Shown piece by piece: positions 1 to 8,884 of a stretch of DNA of 64,000 nucleotides. The position numbers and the translations under genes are program-made. Under the pieces are notes generated by a model. That model had not been told where the DNA came from. It did not search any database and worked only from the letters and a program-made list of their open reading frames with translations. The DNA is taken from assembly GCF_001411475.1 (NCBI RefSeq), contig NZ_LLWH01000165.1:89055-153054 (forward strand), written 5' to 3'. The stretch's first letter is position 1; each line of letters opens with the position of its first letter. This DNA comes from Pseudomonas endophytica (GTDB lineage Bacteria; Pseudomonadota; Gammaproteobacteria; Pseudomonadales; Pseudomonadaceae).

Positions 1-97
1 CTAGGTATTTTGCGTGGGTTTTTAGATCTCGGTTTGACTCAGACCGTCTACTGTCCCAATCTTGCACTTCATACGCCCGACTGTTACTGGATTTTGC

Positions 98-1156
98 ATG
101 TCTCAGCCTCGCCGTTACTTGGTTGTTAGCCTTCTGTCTGCACTCATCGCAGTCGGTCTTTGGTATTGGATGCGCCCTGCCCCGACTACCGTAACGTCGA
201 GCAGCGTGAGCTACAGTTACTCATCCGCTCTGGAACAAGCCCATAACGGCCAGCCTGGTGCCGCTCGCGTGTTGTATCAACAACTGGCTCGAACAGATCT
301 ATCTGACATCCGCCGTGCCAGTCTGCATGCCGAACTGCCCCACTACCCAAGCCCGCGTGCGCTTAAGCTGGCCGATGGCGATTTGCAAAACCCCTCCCCG
401 TTGGTACGCAAAGCGGCAATCCAAAGCATTGCAGGCTTGGTGCCCAATGCTCAGCGCACTCAATTACTCGGGCCGCTGCTTGATGATCCTGAACAAAGCG
501 TTCGTTTCGCGGCTGCCAGAGCCCTTTTGGGCTTATCCCCCGACGAGCAAGGTCTGTATTTCGGCCCACTGCAACACGTGATAGATGAGTACGAGCGCGA
601 ACTCAAGACTCAACCCGAGGACCCGCAGGCCCTAGCTCAACTCGCGCGCTTGTATTTGCATGAAGGACAACTGAATGAGGCGCAAGCGGTACTGGAAAAA
701 GTCTCCGCACTGGATCCAGAGAATCTCAAGGCGGTTGTGGCCCAAATTGAGCTGTTGGATAAACGCGGTAAAACCGATCAAGCCAATGCGTTACTGGCAA
801 AGCAACTCAAGGCACACCCAGATTCTGCTTACCTACAACATGCGCTCGGGATCTGGTTACTCAACCATGGGCAAACTGAATACGCCTTGCTGGGTCTGGC
901 CAAAGCGGTAGAGTTGGAGCCTGAGAACAGCGATTACCGTTACAAGCTGGCCATTGCCTTACATGATCTTGAACAATTGGAACCGGCGCAGCATCAGCTC
1001 GAAGAATTACTGCAGCGCCAGCCAGCCAACCGTAAGGCGCGACTGTTATTGATTCGGTACTGGAACGAGACCGGCCAAATACAAAATGTACAAGTACTGC
1101 TGGCACAACTAGAACAGCAGAATCCTGATGATCCCGCTCTGCAACAAGGGTTGTAG
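98..1156 (+). CDS. membrane-anchored HEAT/TPR repeat protein
   Basis: About 352 aa if started at ATG 98; a TTG at 62 would add 12 residues. The N-terminus (MSQPRRYLVV, then a hydrophobic run to about residue 24) reads as an uncleaved signal anchor, placing the rest in the periplasm. Residues ~85-150 contain two HEAT-like helices (around SPLVRKAAIQSIAGL and QSVRFAAARALLGL). From ~185 on there are at least four TPR units (for example LARLYLHEGQLNEAQAVLEK). This HEAT-then-TPR order resembles, from memory, the C-terminal half of some large multiheme cytochromes, but no CxxCH motif is present here. Likely a protein-protein scaffold; partner unknown. It faces the leftward receiver gene at 1202; a weak TAGCTT/AAGCTA hairpin (1162-1181) lies between them. 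Confidence 0.75.
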   Translation: MSQPRRYLVVSLLSALIAVGLWYWMRPAPTTVTSSSVSYSYSSALEQAHNGQPGAARVLYQQLARTDLSDIRRASLHAELPHYPSPRALKLADGDLQNPSPLVRKAAIQSIAGLVPNAQRTQLLGPLLDDPEQSVRFAAARALLGLSPDEQGLYFGPLQHVIDEYERELKTQPEDPQALAQLARLYLHEGQLNEAQAVLEKVSALDPENLKAVVAQIELLDKRGKTDQANALLAKQLKAHPDSAYLQHALGIWLLNHGQTEYALLGLAKAVELEPENSDYRYKLAIALHDLEQLEPAQHQLEELLQRQPANRKARLLLIRYWNETGQIQNVQVLLAQLEQQNPDDPALQQGL

Positions 1157-1201
1157 ACCTTTAGCTTCGAGCTATAAGCTAGGCGCTTGTGGCTTGCGCA
1201 T

Positions 1202-1579
1202 TCAGGCCAGCAGCTTTTGAATCTGCCCTTGTAAGGTGTCTAAGTCGAACGGTTTGGCCAAGATCGGCGCTGTGAGCGTAATCGGGCTGCCGGTGTCGCG
1301 AATCTCTGCCGGGTAACCACTGATAAAAATCACTTTGAGATCTGGGCGCAACTTCACTGCAGGCTCGGCAATTTGGACCCCTGAAATCCCACCCGGCAAA
1401 CGGAAGTCCGTCACCATGAGATCTAGGTGCGGCTTGGTTGCCAAAATCGCAAACGCCTGCTCACCGTTTTCAGCCTGCAATACTCTGTAGCCTTCACCTG
1501 AAAGGTAAGTACTGAGGACCATCAGGATCGAGGGATCGTCTTCGACGATCAAAACAACATCTTGGGCATCTTCACTCAT
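1202..1579 (-). CDS. stand-alone response regulator receiver protein
   Basis: 125 aa, a single CheY-like receiver with no output domain. Visible residues: the acidic pair in LIVEDD near the N-terminus, the phospho-acceptor Asp in LMVTDFRLPGG, and the conserved Lys in LAKPFD. The start at 1579 (MSEDAQDVV) is preceded by AAGG about 8 bases upstream; an upstream in-frame start to 1609 lacks such support. It follows the receiver-kinase at 1645 in the same direction (65-base gap), so it is probably the last gene of the signalling operon and may accept phosphate from one of its two hybrid kinases. It resembles the lone receiver at 7911. Confidence 0.88.
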   Translation of the reverse strand: MSEDAQDVVLIVEDDPSILMVLSTYLSGEGYRVLQAENGEQAFAILATKPHLDLMVTDFRLPGGISGVQIAEPAVKLRPDLKVIFISGYPAEIRDTGSPITLTAPILAKPFDLDTLQGQIQKLLA

Positions 1580-1644
1580 GGGAAACCTTAATCCGAACAT
1601 TGCTGCCATTACGACCGCAGTCGTGGCTATAGGTTGCGGGCAAT

Positions 1645-2841
1645 TTAGATCTTTTGTACCAACGGCAAATACACCTTAAACAAGGCACCTTCGCCCAACT
1701 CACTAGATACTTCTATTTTGCCACTGTGGGCCGCAACAATTTGTTCCGAAATAAATAAGCCCAGCCCCAAACCTGAAACCACCTGAGTGCTGGATACCCG
1801 TTCAAATTGCTGGAAAATTCGCTGCTGATTCTCTTGGCTGATACCGATACCCTGGTCACGCACTTGCACCACGGCATATTGCCCCTCGGTGTAAACAGCT
1901 ACATCAACAGGCTTATTAGCGCCATAACGCAGGGCATTGGTGAGCAAATTTGTAATAACCTGCTCAATCCTGAACTCATCCCACTGCCCGATGATCGACT
2001 GCTGTGCGTGGAGGCTCACACTGGCGTGCGAGGCACTTATTTGGGGCGAAAACACCTCCAGCAAATTGCTGACAAGCTGAGACAAGTCGAACGCCGAGGG
2101 GCGAATTGACAGCTTGCCAGTTCGAATACGTGACACATCCAACATGTCTTCAACCAAGCGAATCAAGCTCTGGATCTGCCTTTCATCGCGCTCAACCATG
2201 GACTGCAATTTTTCCATGCTGAAGGCCTGCGTATTACCTCGCTCTAGGTGCATCCTGCGTAGCTGAGTCTCCAGTATCAGGCCATTGAGCGGTGTGCGGA
2301 CTTCATGTGACACAATCGACATAAAGTCGTCACGCATGCGCACAGCATGCTCCAGTTCAACCTGCGTCACTTGCAATTGGGCGAGTAACGTTTCTTGCTC
2401 ACGACGACTTTGCTCCAACGCTTCGACCTGACGCTGCATGGCTTTGCTTTGCAGCCATAGATCGACAAAAACATTAACCTTGCTTTTAACCGCGTGAATG
2501 TCCAATGGCTTATGCAAAAAGTCGACCGCACCGCTTTCATAGCCTTTAAAGACGTAATTCATTTCCCGACCGGCGGCACTGACAAACACAATCGGGATAT
2601 TTTTGGTGCGCTCAGTCCCGCGCATCAACTCGGCCAACTCAAAGCCATTCATGCCCGGCATTTGCACGTCCAAAATGGCCATTGCAAATTCGTGCTGTAG
2701 CAACAATGAAAGAGCTTCGTTAGCAGACAGGGCTTTGTAGACCGCCCGATCTTCACGCTTGATTAAAGCTTCCAGCGCCAATAAATTTTCTGGCAGATCA
2801 TCTACGATCAGCAGCTTGGCTTGAATATCGCTTAGTGGCAT
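1645..2841 (-). CDS. receiver-histidine kinase (response regulator/HK fusion)
   Basis: 398 aa, cytoplasmic, no membrane segment. Residues 8-125 form a receiver (VDD near 15, phospho-acceptor Asp58 in AILDVQMPGMNG, Lys111). A coiled coil at ~130-170 leads to a HisKA domain with His179 (SIVSHEVRTPLNG), then an HATPase domain (N-box around NLLTNALRYG, G1 box DQGIGIS, G2 box GLGLGLFIS). The receiver precedes the kinase, so phosphorylation from another kinase, perhaps the large hybrid at 4253, could control its activity. Its start overlaps the 3' end of the CheB gene by 10 bases, which indicates translational coupling. Confidence 0.92.
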   Translation of the reverse strand: MPLSDIQAKLLIVDDLPENLLALEALIKREDRAVYKALSANEALSLLLQHEFAMAILDVQMPGMNGFELAELMRGTERTKNIPIVFVSAAGREMNYVFKGYESGAVDFLHKPLDIHAVKSKVNVFVDLWLQSKAMQRQVEALEQSRREQETLLAQLQVTQVELEHAVRMRDDFMSIVSHEVRTPLNGLILETQLRRMHLERGNTQAFSMEKLQSMVERDERQIQSLIRLVEDMLDVSRIRTGKLSIRPSAFDLSQLVSNLLEVFSPQISASHASVSLHAQQSIIGQWDEFRIEQVITNLLTNALRYGANKPVDVAVYTEGQYAVVQVRDQGIGISQENQQRIFQQFERVSSTQVVSGLGLGLFISEQIVAAHSGKIEVSSELGEGALFKVYLPLVQKI

Positions 2842-3440
2842 TCGATTCGTTCCAGCTCAACAAGCAAACGGGCAATGCCCTTCAAAGGCAGAATGCCGTC
2901 CGGTTGGCAACGCTCCAATGCCGCTAGCGGCATGGTTGATATACAGGCTTCGTCAGGGTCTTGAATGACAGTCAAGCCACCCAGTTGTTTGACCGTGTCT
3001 AACCCCTGTGCACCATCCTGATTAGCGCCGGTGAGTAATATCGCAGCCAATGCGTGTTGATACACATCGGCTGCGGATTCAAAAAGGTAGTCAATCGAGG
3101 GGCGTGAGTGATGCACTCGGTCCTCTCGACTCAACGAAAAACTAAAATCGTTCTCCACCGAAACATGGTAACCCGGCGCTGCAAAATATAGCGTGCCCGG
3201 CGTAATTGGCTGCTTATCGAGCACTTCCTTGACCGGTATCAATAAACGTTGCTCAAAAACGCTCGCCAACTGGCTGCGACGTTCGTCGGGTATGTGCAGA
3301 ACAACGATGATAGGCAACGCATAACCGGGCTTCAAATCAGCGAAGATTTTCAGCAGCGCCTCAACGCCCCCCGCAGATGCCCCAATGACAATCGCTTTGA
3401 CAGGCCGCAAGCCAGCGATTTCAATATTTTTGACGCTCAT
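2832..3440 (-). CDS. CheB-type protein-glutamate methylesterase domain
   Basis: 202 aa consisting only of the CheB catalytic domain, without the N-terminal receiver of canonical CheB. The expected triad is visible: Ser22 in IGASAGG, His49 in VLHIPD and Asp142 in TGANQDGA. The family removes methyl groups from (or deamidates) receptor glutamines and glutamates. The gene overlaps cheR-like 3437 by ATGA and the downstream receiver-kinase by 10 bases. There is no CheA, CheW or chemoreceptor gene beside it, so the substrate may be the large hybrid kinase of the same operon rather than a chemoreceptor; that is inference. Confidence 0.9.
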   Translation of the reverse strand: MSVKNIEIAGLRPVKAIVIGASAGGVEALLKIFADLKPGYALPIIVVLHIPDERRSQLASVFEQRLLIPVKEVLDKQPITPGTLYFAAPGYHVSVENDFSFSLSREDRVHHSRPSIDYLFESAADVYQHALAAILLTGANQDGAQGLDTVKQLGGLTVIQDPDEACISTMPLAALERCQPDGILPLKGIARLLVELERIECH

Positions 3441-4252
3441 AGCTTTCTGTAGATCCGTTCTTGCTTAAGCAAAGACGTAAATTGAGTGCTGTAATCCGAG
3501 AAATCCAAGGTTTCTTTACTGCCAAGCATCAAAAAACCACGATGACACAGCGACTCACTGAACAACCCAAACGCCCTGTTTTGTAGCTTTTTATTGAAAT
3601 AAATCAATACGTTGCGACACGAAATTAAATGGGTCTCTGAAAAAACACTGTCCGTCGCAAGGCTATGATCGGCAAAGGTCACGTTCTCACGCAGGCGCTT
3701 GTCGAAAATCGCGTAATCATAGGCAGCCGTGTAGTAGTCGGCAAACGAGCGCTGCCCACCAGACTTTTGATAGTTGTGGGTATAAGCACGAATGTTTTCC
3801 AACGAAAAAATCCCTTGCTTAGCCTTTTCAAGCGAGCGGGGGTTGATGTCGGTGGCATAAATAATGGTGCGGTCCAATAACCCTTCTTCCTGCAGCAAGA
3901 TGGCCATTGAGTACACCTCCTCACCCGTGCTGCACCCTGCGATCCAGATTTTCAGGGACGGATACGTCTTCAGAATCGGTACAACTTCTTGGCGAATGGC
4001 CAAAAAGTGTTCGGGGTCGCGAAACATTTCACTCACCGGGATCGTCAGCAATTGCAGCAGTTGCATAAAGGCCGCCGGGTCATGCAGTACGCGCTCCTGC
4101 AAGGCCGAAATGGTATTGCAGTCAAACTGACGCAACGCATGCTGAACCCGGCGCTTGATCGAAGCACCGGAGTAATCGCGAAAATCATAGCTGTACTTGA
4201 GGTAAATCGCCTCGATCAGCAGCCTTATCTCGATGTCGATGTTTCGCAGCAC
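3437..4252 (-). CDS. CheR-type protein-glutamate methyltransferase
   Basis: 271 aa. The N-terminal all-alpha domain (EIRLLIEAIYLKYSYDFRDY) is typical of CheR, followed by the SAM-binding fold with IAGCSTGEEVYSMA (~100-115) and the conserved ISCRNVLIYF near residue 210. Methylates glutamates with SAM. The start is GTG 4252, directly after the TAA of the kinase gene and in the same frame; no in-frame start further upstream is possible. A recognisable Shine-Dalgarno is weak (GGA 12 bases upstream), so translation probably depends on ribosomes finishing the kinase gene. It overlaps CheB by 4 bases. Confidence 0.92.
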   Translation of the reverse strand: MLRNIDIEIRLLIEAIYLKYSYDFRDYSGASIKRRVQHALRQFDCNTISALQERVLHDPAAFMQLLQLLTIPVSEMFRDPEHFLAIRQEVVPILKTYPSLKIWIAGCSTGEEVYSMAILLQEEGLLDRTIIYATDINPRSLEKAKQGIFSLENIRAYTHNYQKSGGQRSFADYYTAAYDYAIFDKRLRENVTFADHSLATDSVFSETHLISCRNVLIYFNKKLQNRAFGLFSESLCHRGFLMLGSKETLDFSDYSTQFTSLLKQERIYRKL

Positions 4253-7200
4253 TTAGAGTCGTTCCATTTTAGGTAGCCAAACTCGAATCAACGAAAAGAG
4301 TCGGTCAAGATCAATCGGTTTAGCCAGATAATCATTCGAGCCGGCTTGCAGGCAGCGTTCTTGATCGTCTTTCATCGCCTTGGCCGTGACTGCAATGATC
4401 GGCAGCTTGCGCCAACGCGGGTTCTTACGAATTTCAATAGTCGCTTCGTAGCCGTCCATTTCCGGCATCATCACGTCCATCAGCACCAAGTCGATATCTT
4501 CGACTTCATTCAAACGCTCGATCGCTTCACGACCATTGCGGCCAATGACCACAATCGCGCCTTTATGCTCTAGCGCGCTGGTGAGGGCGAAGATGTTTCG
4601 TACATCGTCGTCAACCAGCAGAATTTTGCGCCCTTCGAACACTTTGTCGCGACTGCGAGCCGTCTTGAGCATTGTTTGGCGCTCATGGGACAACTGAGAT
4701 TCCACTTTGTGCAGAAATAATGTGACCTCGTCCAACAGACGTTCAGGTGAGCGCGCACCTTTGATGATGATCGAGCGTGAGTACTTACGCAGTTCAACTT
4801 CTTCATCGCGTGTCAGATTGCGTCCGGTGTAAACGATGACCGGCGGAAATGAGCAAATGTCCTCAGTAGACATACGCTTGAGCAATTCGTTACCCAGCAT
4901 GTCAGGCAGTTTGAGATCAATGATCATGCAGTCGTAGATGGTACTGCGCAGCAGGTCGAGCGCTTCTTGAGCAAAGCCAACCGCGGTGATTTCAATGTCA
5001 TCGTCGCCAATGAGACGGGAAATACTGTCGCGTTGTAGATCATCGTCTTCGACCAGCAGGATGCGTTTGACCTTTTGTGTCAATTTGGATTCTAGACGGG
5101 CAAAGACATCTTTAAGCTCTTCACGGCTAGTGGGTTTAACCGCGTAGCCTACGGCCCCCATGTGCATGGCGGCTTCAACACGGTCTTCCACCGAAATCAC
5201 GTGTACCGGGATGTGTCGGGTCGCAGCCAAAGCTTTCAAGCGCTGCAAAACCGTGAGCCCGGAGTGATCGGGCAATCGCATATCGAGCAAAATGGCGTCG
5301 GGAATAAACTCTGCGGCTAGGCTGAAGCCTTCATCAGCACCGTGCGCAACCAAGCAGCGATAACCTAACTCGTGCGCCAGATCGTAGAGGATGCGGGCAA
5401 AGTTGGGTTCATCCTCAATCACCAAAATGCAGCGCGTGGTGAATGGGGCTTGCTCGCGATCATCTAAAAAGCGCGGAATGTTTAGCGGAGCATCCAATAT
5501 TGGCTGAGATAAGGCTCTACCCAGTGCGAGCTGGGGCGCGGGCGCAGCAATAACGTTAACCGGAGCATGTGGCTCGGCATCTTCCACAAATAGTTCGGGC
5601 ATGATCAGGGTAAATGTACTGCCTCGCCCCGATTCGCTGCTGACGCTAATGGATCCACCAAGCAATGTCGCCAGATCCCGCGAAATAGACAAGCCCAACC
5701 CGGTGCCACCATATTTACGGTTGGTGGTGCCATCAGCCTGGCGGAATGCTTCGAAGATGCTCTCTTGCTGTTCTTGAGCAATGCCGATGCCAGAGTCAGT
5801 CACCACAAATGCAATGGCATTACCCGGATGACGCGAAACTGCCAAGCTAACCTGGCCTTTTTCGGTGAACTTAAACGCGTTGGACAGCAGGTTTCTGAGG
5901 ATCTGCTCCAAACGTTGGCTGTCGGTATAAATCAGGGCTGGCGTGCCGGGTTGCAGATCTACTCTGAACTCCAGCGACTTCTCATTGGCGAGCGGCTGAA
6001 ACAGTCCACGAATCCCGTCAACCATTCTCGCCACACTAGTGTTTTCAGGGCGAACCTCAAGCTTGCCGGCCTCAACCTTGGAAATATCCAGAATATCGTT
6101 GATCAGGTTGAGTAAGTCGTTGCCTGCCGAGTAAATCGACTCGGCAAATTTGACCTGTTCCTGGGTGAGGTTCTGCTGCGGATTCTCCGAGAGCAGTTTT
6201 GCCAAAATCAGTGAGCTGTTAAGGGGCGTTCGCAGCTCATGGGACATGTTGGCCAAGAACTCCGACTTGTACTTGCTGGAGCGCTGCAACTCATCGGCAC
6301 GCTCTTCCAGTTGCTCCTGAGCCTGATTGAGCTGGGTGTTCTTGCGGTCCATGGCATCACGCTGTTCTGCCAGGGCTTCGTTGGTCTGCTCAAGCTCCGC
6401 CTGTTGCGCCTCAAGGCTGATCTGCGACTCTTTAAGGATGCGCGACTGTTCTTCTAACTCTTCGTTAGCGGTTTTGAGCTCCTCTTGCTGAACCTGCAAC
6501 TCTTCATTGAGTTGCTGAGTTTCGGCCAGCACTTCTTGCAACCGTTGGCGATAACGCGCGGCTTCAATCGAGGTGCCAATATTGTCAGCGATCAATTCGA
6601 AGAGTTCGATGTCTCGGTCTTCAAGCGGCCGTAGGAAGCCCAACTCAATCACGCCGTTCACTCGATCATCATCACTGGTCGGCACCACCAGCACACTACG
6701 GGGCGCGCCCTCACCCAGTCCGGAGCTGACTTTGAAGCAGTAATCGGAAGGCACGTTGTCCAGACGAATCAACTGATCCTGTTGCGCGGCTTGCCCGACA
6801 ATGCCTTCATCGTTATGGATAACCTCATTACGTTGTTCTTGCTCGCGAGAAAAGCCGTAGCTCGCGATGCGCCTTAGACCACCGTGGTCTTCACGGACAT
6901 AAACCGCGGCAACCACCGAATCCAAGTATTGCGCGCAGAACTGCAAAATATTGCGCCCCAGCCCATTCAGCGTCAGCCGCCCCAGCACTTGTTCAGCCAA
7001 CTCGGTCTGGCCATTACGCAACCACGCTTGGCGCTCCAAGCGATCCGCTGCTTTGGTTTGAAGCGCGAGGTTTTCTTGATAACTCTTTGAAAGACTTAAT
7101 AAATCTCTGCGCCCAACATAAGCTAAAAATCCGCCAAGACCCACCACGAAGAACAGATACAGCGCGACGCAGGCAATCGTCGTGGTGCTCGCTTCGTCAT

Positions 7201-7729
7201 TGCGAGCGACCCGCAGCTGTTGCTCCAGTTGAATAAAATCGTCGTACTGCTGACGGATTTGGTCGGTCAGATTTTTGCCACGGCCGGTCTGCACCGCCGA
7301 GCGATAGTCGCCATTTAGACGACGTAAATCCACCATCTGCTGGGCATAAGTCGCCCATTCGTTTTGCAGCGCCTCGATTCGTTTCAGGCGATCAACCTGC
7401 TGCGGGTTATCGCTGACCAGCGCTTGCAAACTCTGAATCTGCGCAAAAATTTGCGGCTTGGCCACCGCGTAAGGATCTAGAAAATGCTCATCACCGGTGA
7501 TCAAGAAACCGCGCATGCCGGATTCCAAATCGACGGTCAGCTTCACCGCTTCGTTGGTGTTGCTAATGACCCGATCGCTGTGCTCAACCCATTTGAGAAC
7601 CGATAGCAAATAACTGATCATCAGCACAAACAACACAGCACTCAGCACGCCGACCGCTAAAGGCAAACCTACGTTACGGCTCAGCAGTTTGCGAAAGCTT
7701 CGCTCATCAATAGATGCAGGTGAGTTCAT
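4253..7729 (-). CDS. hybrid sensor histidine kinase: CHASE3-GAF-HK-three receivers
   Basis: 1158 aa inner-membrane protein. Transmembrane segments at ~23-43 and ~184-205 flank a periplasmic CHASE3-like helical domain (SGMRGFLITGDEHFLDPY at ~70-87). A GAF domain follows (~245-395), then a long coiled coil (~395-485), HisKA with His497 (ANMSHELRTPLN), HATPase (SNAFKFTEKG; DSGIGI; GGTGLGLSIS), and three receivers with acceptor Asp at ~816, ~938 and ~1085. First gene of a leftward operon with CheR, CheB and a receiver-kinase. Known relatives integrate envelope or redox cues; the ligand here is unknown. The last codon abuts the cheR start in frame. Confidence 0.93.
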   Translation of the reverse strand: MNSPASIDERSFRKLLSRNVGLPLAVGVLSAVLFVLMISYLLSVLKWVEHSDRVISNTNEAVKLTVDLESGMRGFLITGDEHFLDPYAVAKPQIFAQIQSLQALVSDNPQQVDRLKRIEALQNEWATYAQQMVDLRRLNGDYRSAVQTGRGKNLTDQIRQQYDDFIQLEQQLRVARNDEASTTTIACVALYLFFVVGLGGFLAYVGRRDLLSLSKSYQENLALQTKAADRLERQAWLRNGQTELAEQVLGRLTLNGLGRNILQFCAQYLDSVVAAVYVREDHGGLRRIASYGFSREQEQRNEVIHNDEGIVGQAAQQDQLIRLDNVPSDYCFKVSSGLGEGAPRSVLVVPTSDDDRVNGVIELGFLRPLEDRDIELFELIADNIGTSIEAARYRQRLQEVLAETQQLNEELQVQQEELKTANEELEEQSRILKESQISLEAQQAELEQTNEALAEQRDAMDRKNTQLNQAQEQLEERADELQRSSKYKSEFLANMSHELRTPLNSSLILAKLLSENPQQNLTQEQVKFAESIYSAGNDLLNLINDILDISKVEAGKLEVRPENTSVARMVDGIRGLFQPLANEKSLEFRVDLQPGTPALIYTDSQRLEQILRNLLSNAFKFTEKGQVSLAVSRHPGNAIAFVVTDSGIGIAQEQQESIFEAFRQADGTTNRKYGGTGLGLSISRDLATLLGGSISVSSESGRGSTFTLIMPELFVEDAEPHAPVNVIAAPAPQLALGRALSQPILDAPLNIPRFLDDREQAPFTTRCILVIEDEPNFARILYDLAHELGYRCLVAHGADEGFSLAAEFIPDAILLDMRLPDHSGLTVLQRLKALAATRHIPVHVISVEDRVEAAMHMGAVGYAVKPTSREELKDVFARLESKLTQKVKRILLVEDDDLQRDSISRLIGDDDIEITAVGFAQEALDLLRSTIYDCMIIDLKLPDMLGNELLKRMSTEDICSFPPVIVYTGRNLTRDEEVELRKYSRSIIIKGARSPERLLDEVTLFLHKVESQLSHERQTMLKTARSRDKVFEGRKILLVDDDVRNIFALTSALEHKGAIVVIGRNGREAIERLNEVEDIDLVLMDVMMPEMDGYEATIEIRKNPRWRKLPIIAVTAKAMKDDQERCLQAGSNDYLAKPIDLDRLFSLIRVWLPKMERL

Positions 7730-7910
7730 TTTTTAGCCTGTGGACGTCATAAATTAAGCGGAGTTTGAAGGATTACGGCGTAATAGTTCAGCTTTCTTAC
7801 TTCAGACATAGATTTTTCTTACAAAAATAAGCATTTTGGCGCGACTCAACGCTATTCTTACCCACCATGCGCGGATAAACCCGCACTGGTTTCAAATTTT
7901 TAGCGAGATC

Positions 7911-8282
7911 ATGCCTATGTCCGCAACACCCTCCACCATTCTTGTAGTTGAAGACGATGCCATTATTCGAATGCTGATCGTTGACGTGCTACAAGAGCTG
8001 GAGTTCCAAGTGCTTGAAGCAGAAGATGGCAACAGTGCATTGGCACTACTAAAGAATAATGAGCATCAGATTGACCTGCTGATGACCGATGTCGGGCTAC
8101 CTGGAATGACGGGTAAGGCACTGGCACTCGAAGCTAGAGAGCTGCACCAGAAACTGCCGATTCTGTTTGCCAGCGGCTATGCTGAAGCCCTTGAGGTACC
8201 TGAAGGCATGGGCGTGATTGGTAAGCCTTTCTCGATTGATCAATTGCGCAACAAGGTTAAAAGCATGCTGGTTGCGCGATAA
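7911..8282 (+). CDS. stand-alone response regulator receiver protein
   Basis: About 123 aa from ATG 7911 (MPMSATPS); a second ATG at 7917 is equally possible, and a TTG at 7836 would add 25 residues that look unlike coding sequence. Single receiver: LVVEDDA at the N-terminus, acceptor Asp in LLMTDVGLPGMTG, Lys in IGKPFS. It is divergent from the large hybrid kinase (181 bases between starts), so the two may share a regulatory region. Similar in layout to the lone receiver at 1202, so the signalling locus is bracketed by two such proteins. Confidence 0.87.
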   Translation: MPMSATPSTILVVEDDAIIRMLIVDVLQELEFQVLEAEDGNSALALLKNNEHQIDLLMTDVGLPGMTGKALALEARELHQKLPILFASGYAEALEVPEGMGVIGKPFSIDQLRNKVKSMLVAR

Positions 8283-8392
8283 AGCTGAGACGTTAAACCC
8301 CATTCATCAACACTGCCCACTCTGCCCTTTGAGGGCTCTAGCGTGTTGAACACCCTGCACTATCACCCTACCCTCAACCGGGAGTTGCGGCA

Positions 8393-8809
8393 TTGGTTCA
8401 ACCTGGCACACATACGCCAACTATGATCATTGGCCTTGGATGTCGCCAGGGATGCAGTTGCGACGACTTGCTAGCGCTGATTCAACAAGCACTTGACCAG
8501 GCGGCAATCACATTAAGCAGCGTTCACGGGCTGGCCAGTATTGATCTCAAGCGTGATGAGCCTGGCCTGATCCAGTTGGCTGCGCGGTTGAGCCTGCCTT
8601 TTGAGGTGTTCAGTGCGCTGCAGCTTGAACCCTTTGCTTCAAGGCTGAGCCAGCACTCGACGGTTGCCTACCAGCAAACGGGGTGCTGGGGGATCGCGGA
8701 AAGCACGGCGCTGGCGTTGGCCGAACAGCTAAGCGGGACGTCTGCAAAACTGATAATTCCTCGTCAAGCCTCTTCAATGGCAACCTTTGCATTGGCCTGC
8801 GCCGGATAA
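8393..8809 (+). CDS. cobE: cobalamin biosynthesis protein CobE (CbiG C-terminal type)
   Basis: 138 aa from TTG 8393, which has GGGAG 8 bases upstream; ATG 8423 (MIIGLGCRQGC) is the alternative and matches where family members usually begin, but has no clear ribosome site. The GLGCRxGC N-terminal motif, the SIDLKRDEPGL segment and the Ala/Gly-rich end are typical of CobE/CbiG C-terminal domains, which act in the middle of aerobic corrin-ring synthesis. cobM follows 75 bases downstream in the same direction, supporting the role. The remaining cobalamin genes are not in this window. Confidence 0.85.
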   Translation: MVQPGTHTPTMIIGLGCRQGCSCDDLLALIQQALDQAAITLSSVHGLASIDLKRDEPGLIQLAARLSLPFEVFSALQLEPFASRLSQHSTVAYQQTGCWGIAESTALALAEQLSGTSAKLIIPRQASSMATFALACAG

Positions 8810-8884
8810 AAAACGCCATAATTCCCCGATTCACTATGAGCGCTCTTCAAGAGCAGCTCTATTTCGACCTTTTTAGAGATTGCC

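Noticed and set aside
1162..1181. TAGCTT/AAGCTA hairpin as a terminator
   Set aside because: Only 6 bp and no T-run; too weak to call.
8283..8392. Possible cobalamin riboswitch before cobE
   Set aside because: Only about 110 bases with a single short GCCCT/AGGGC hairpin; too short for a cobalamin riboswitch.
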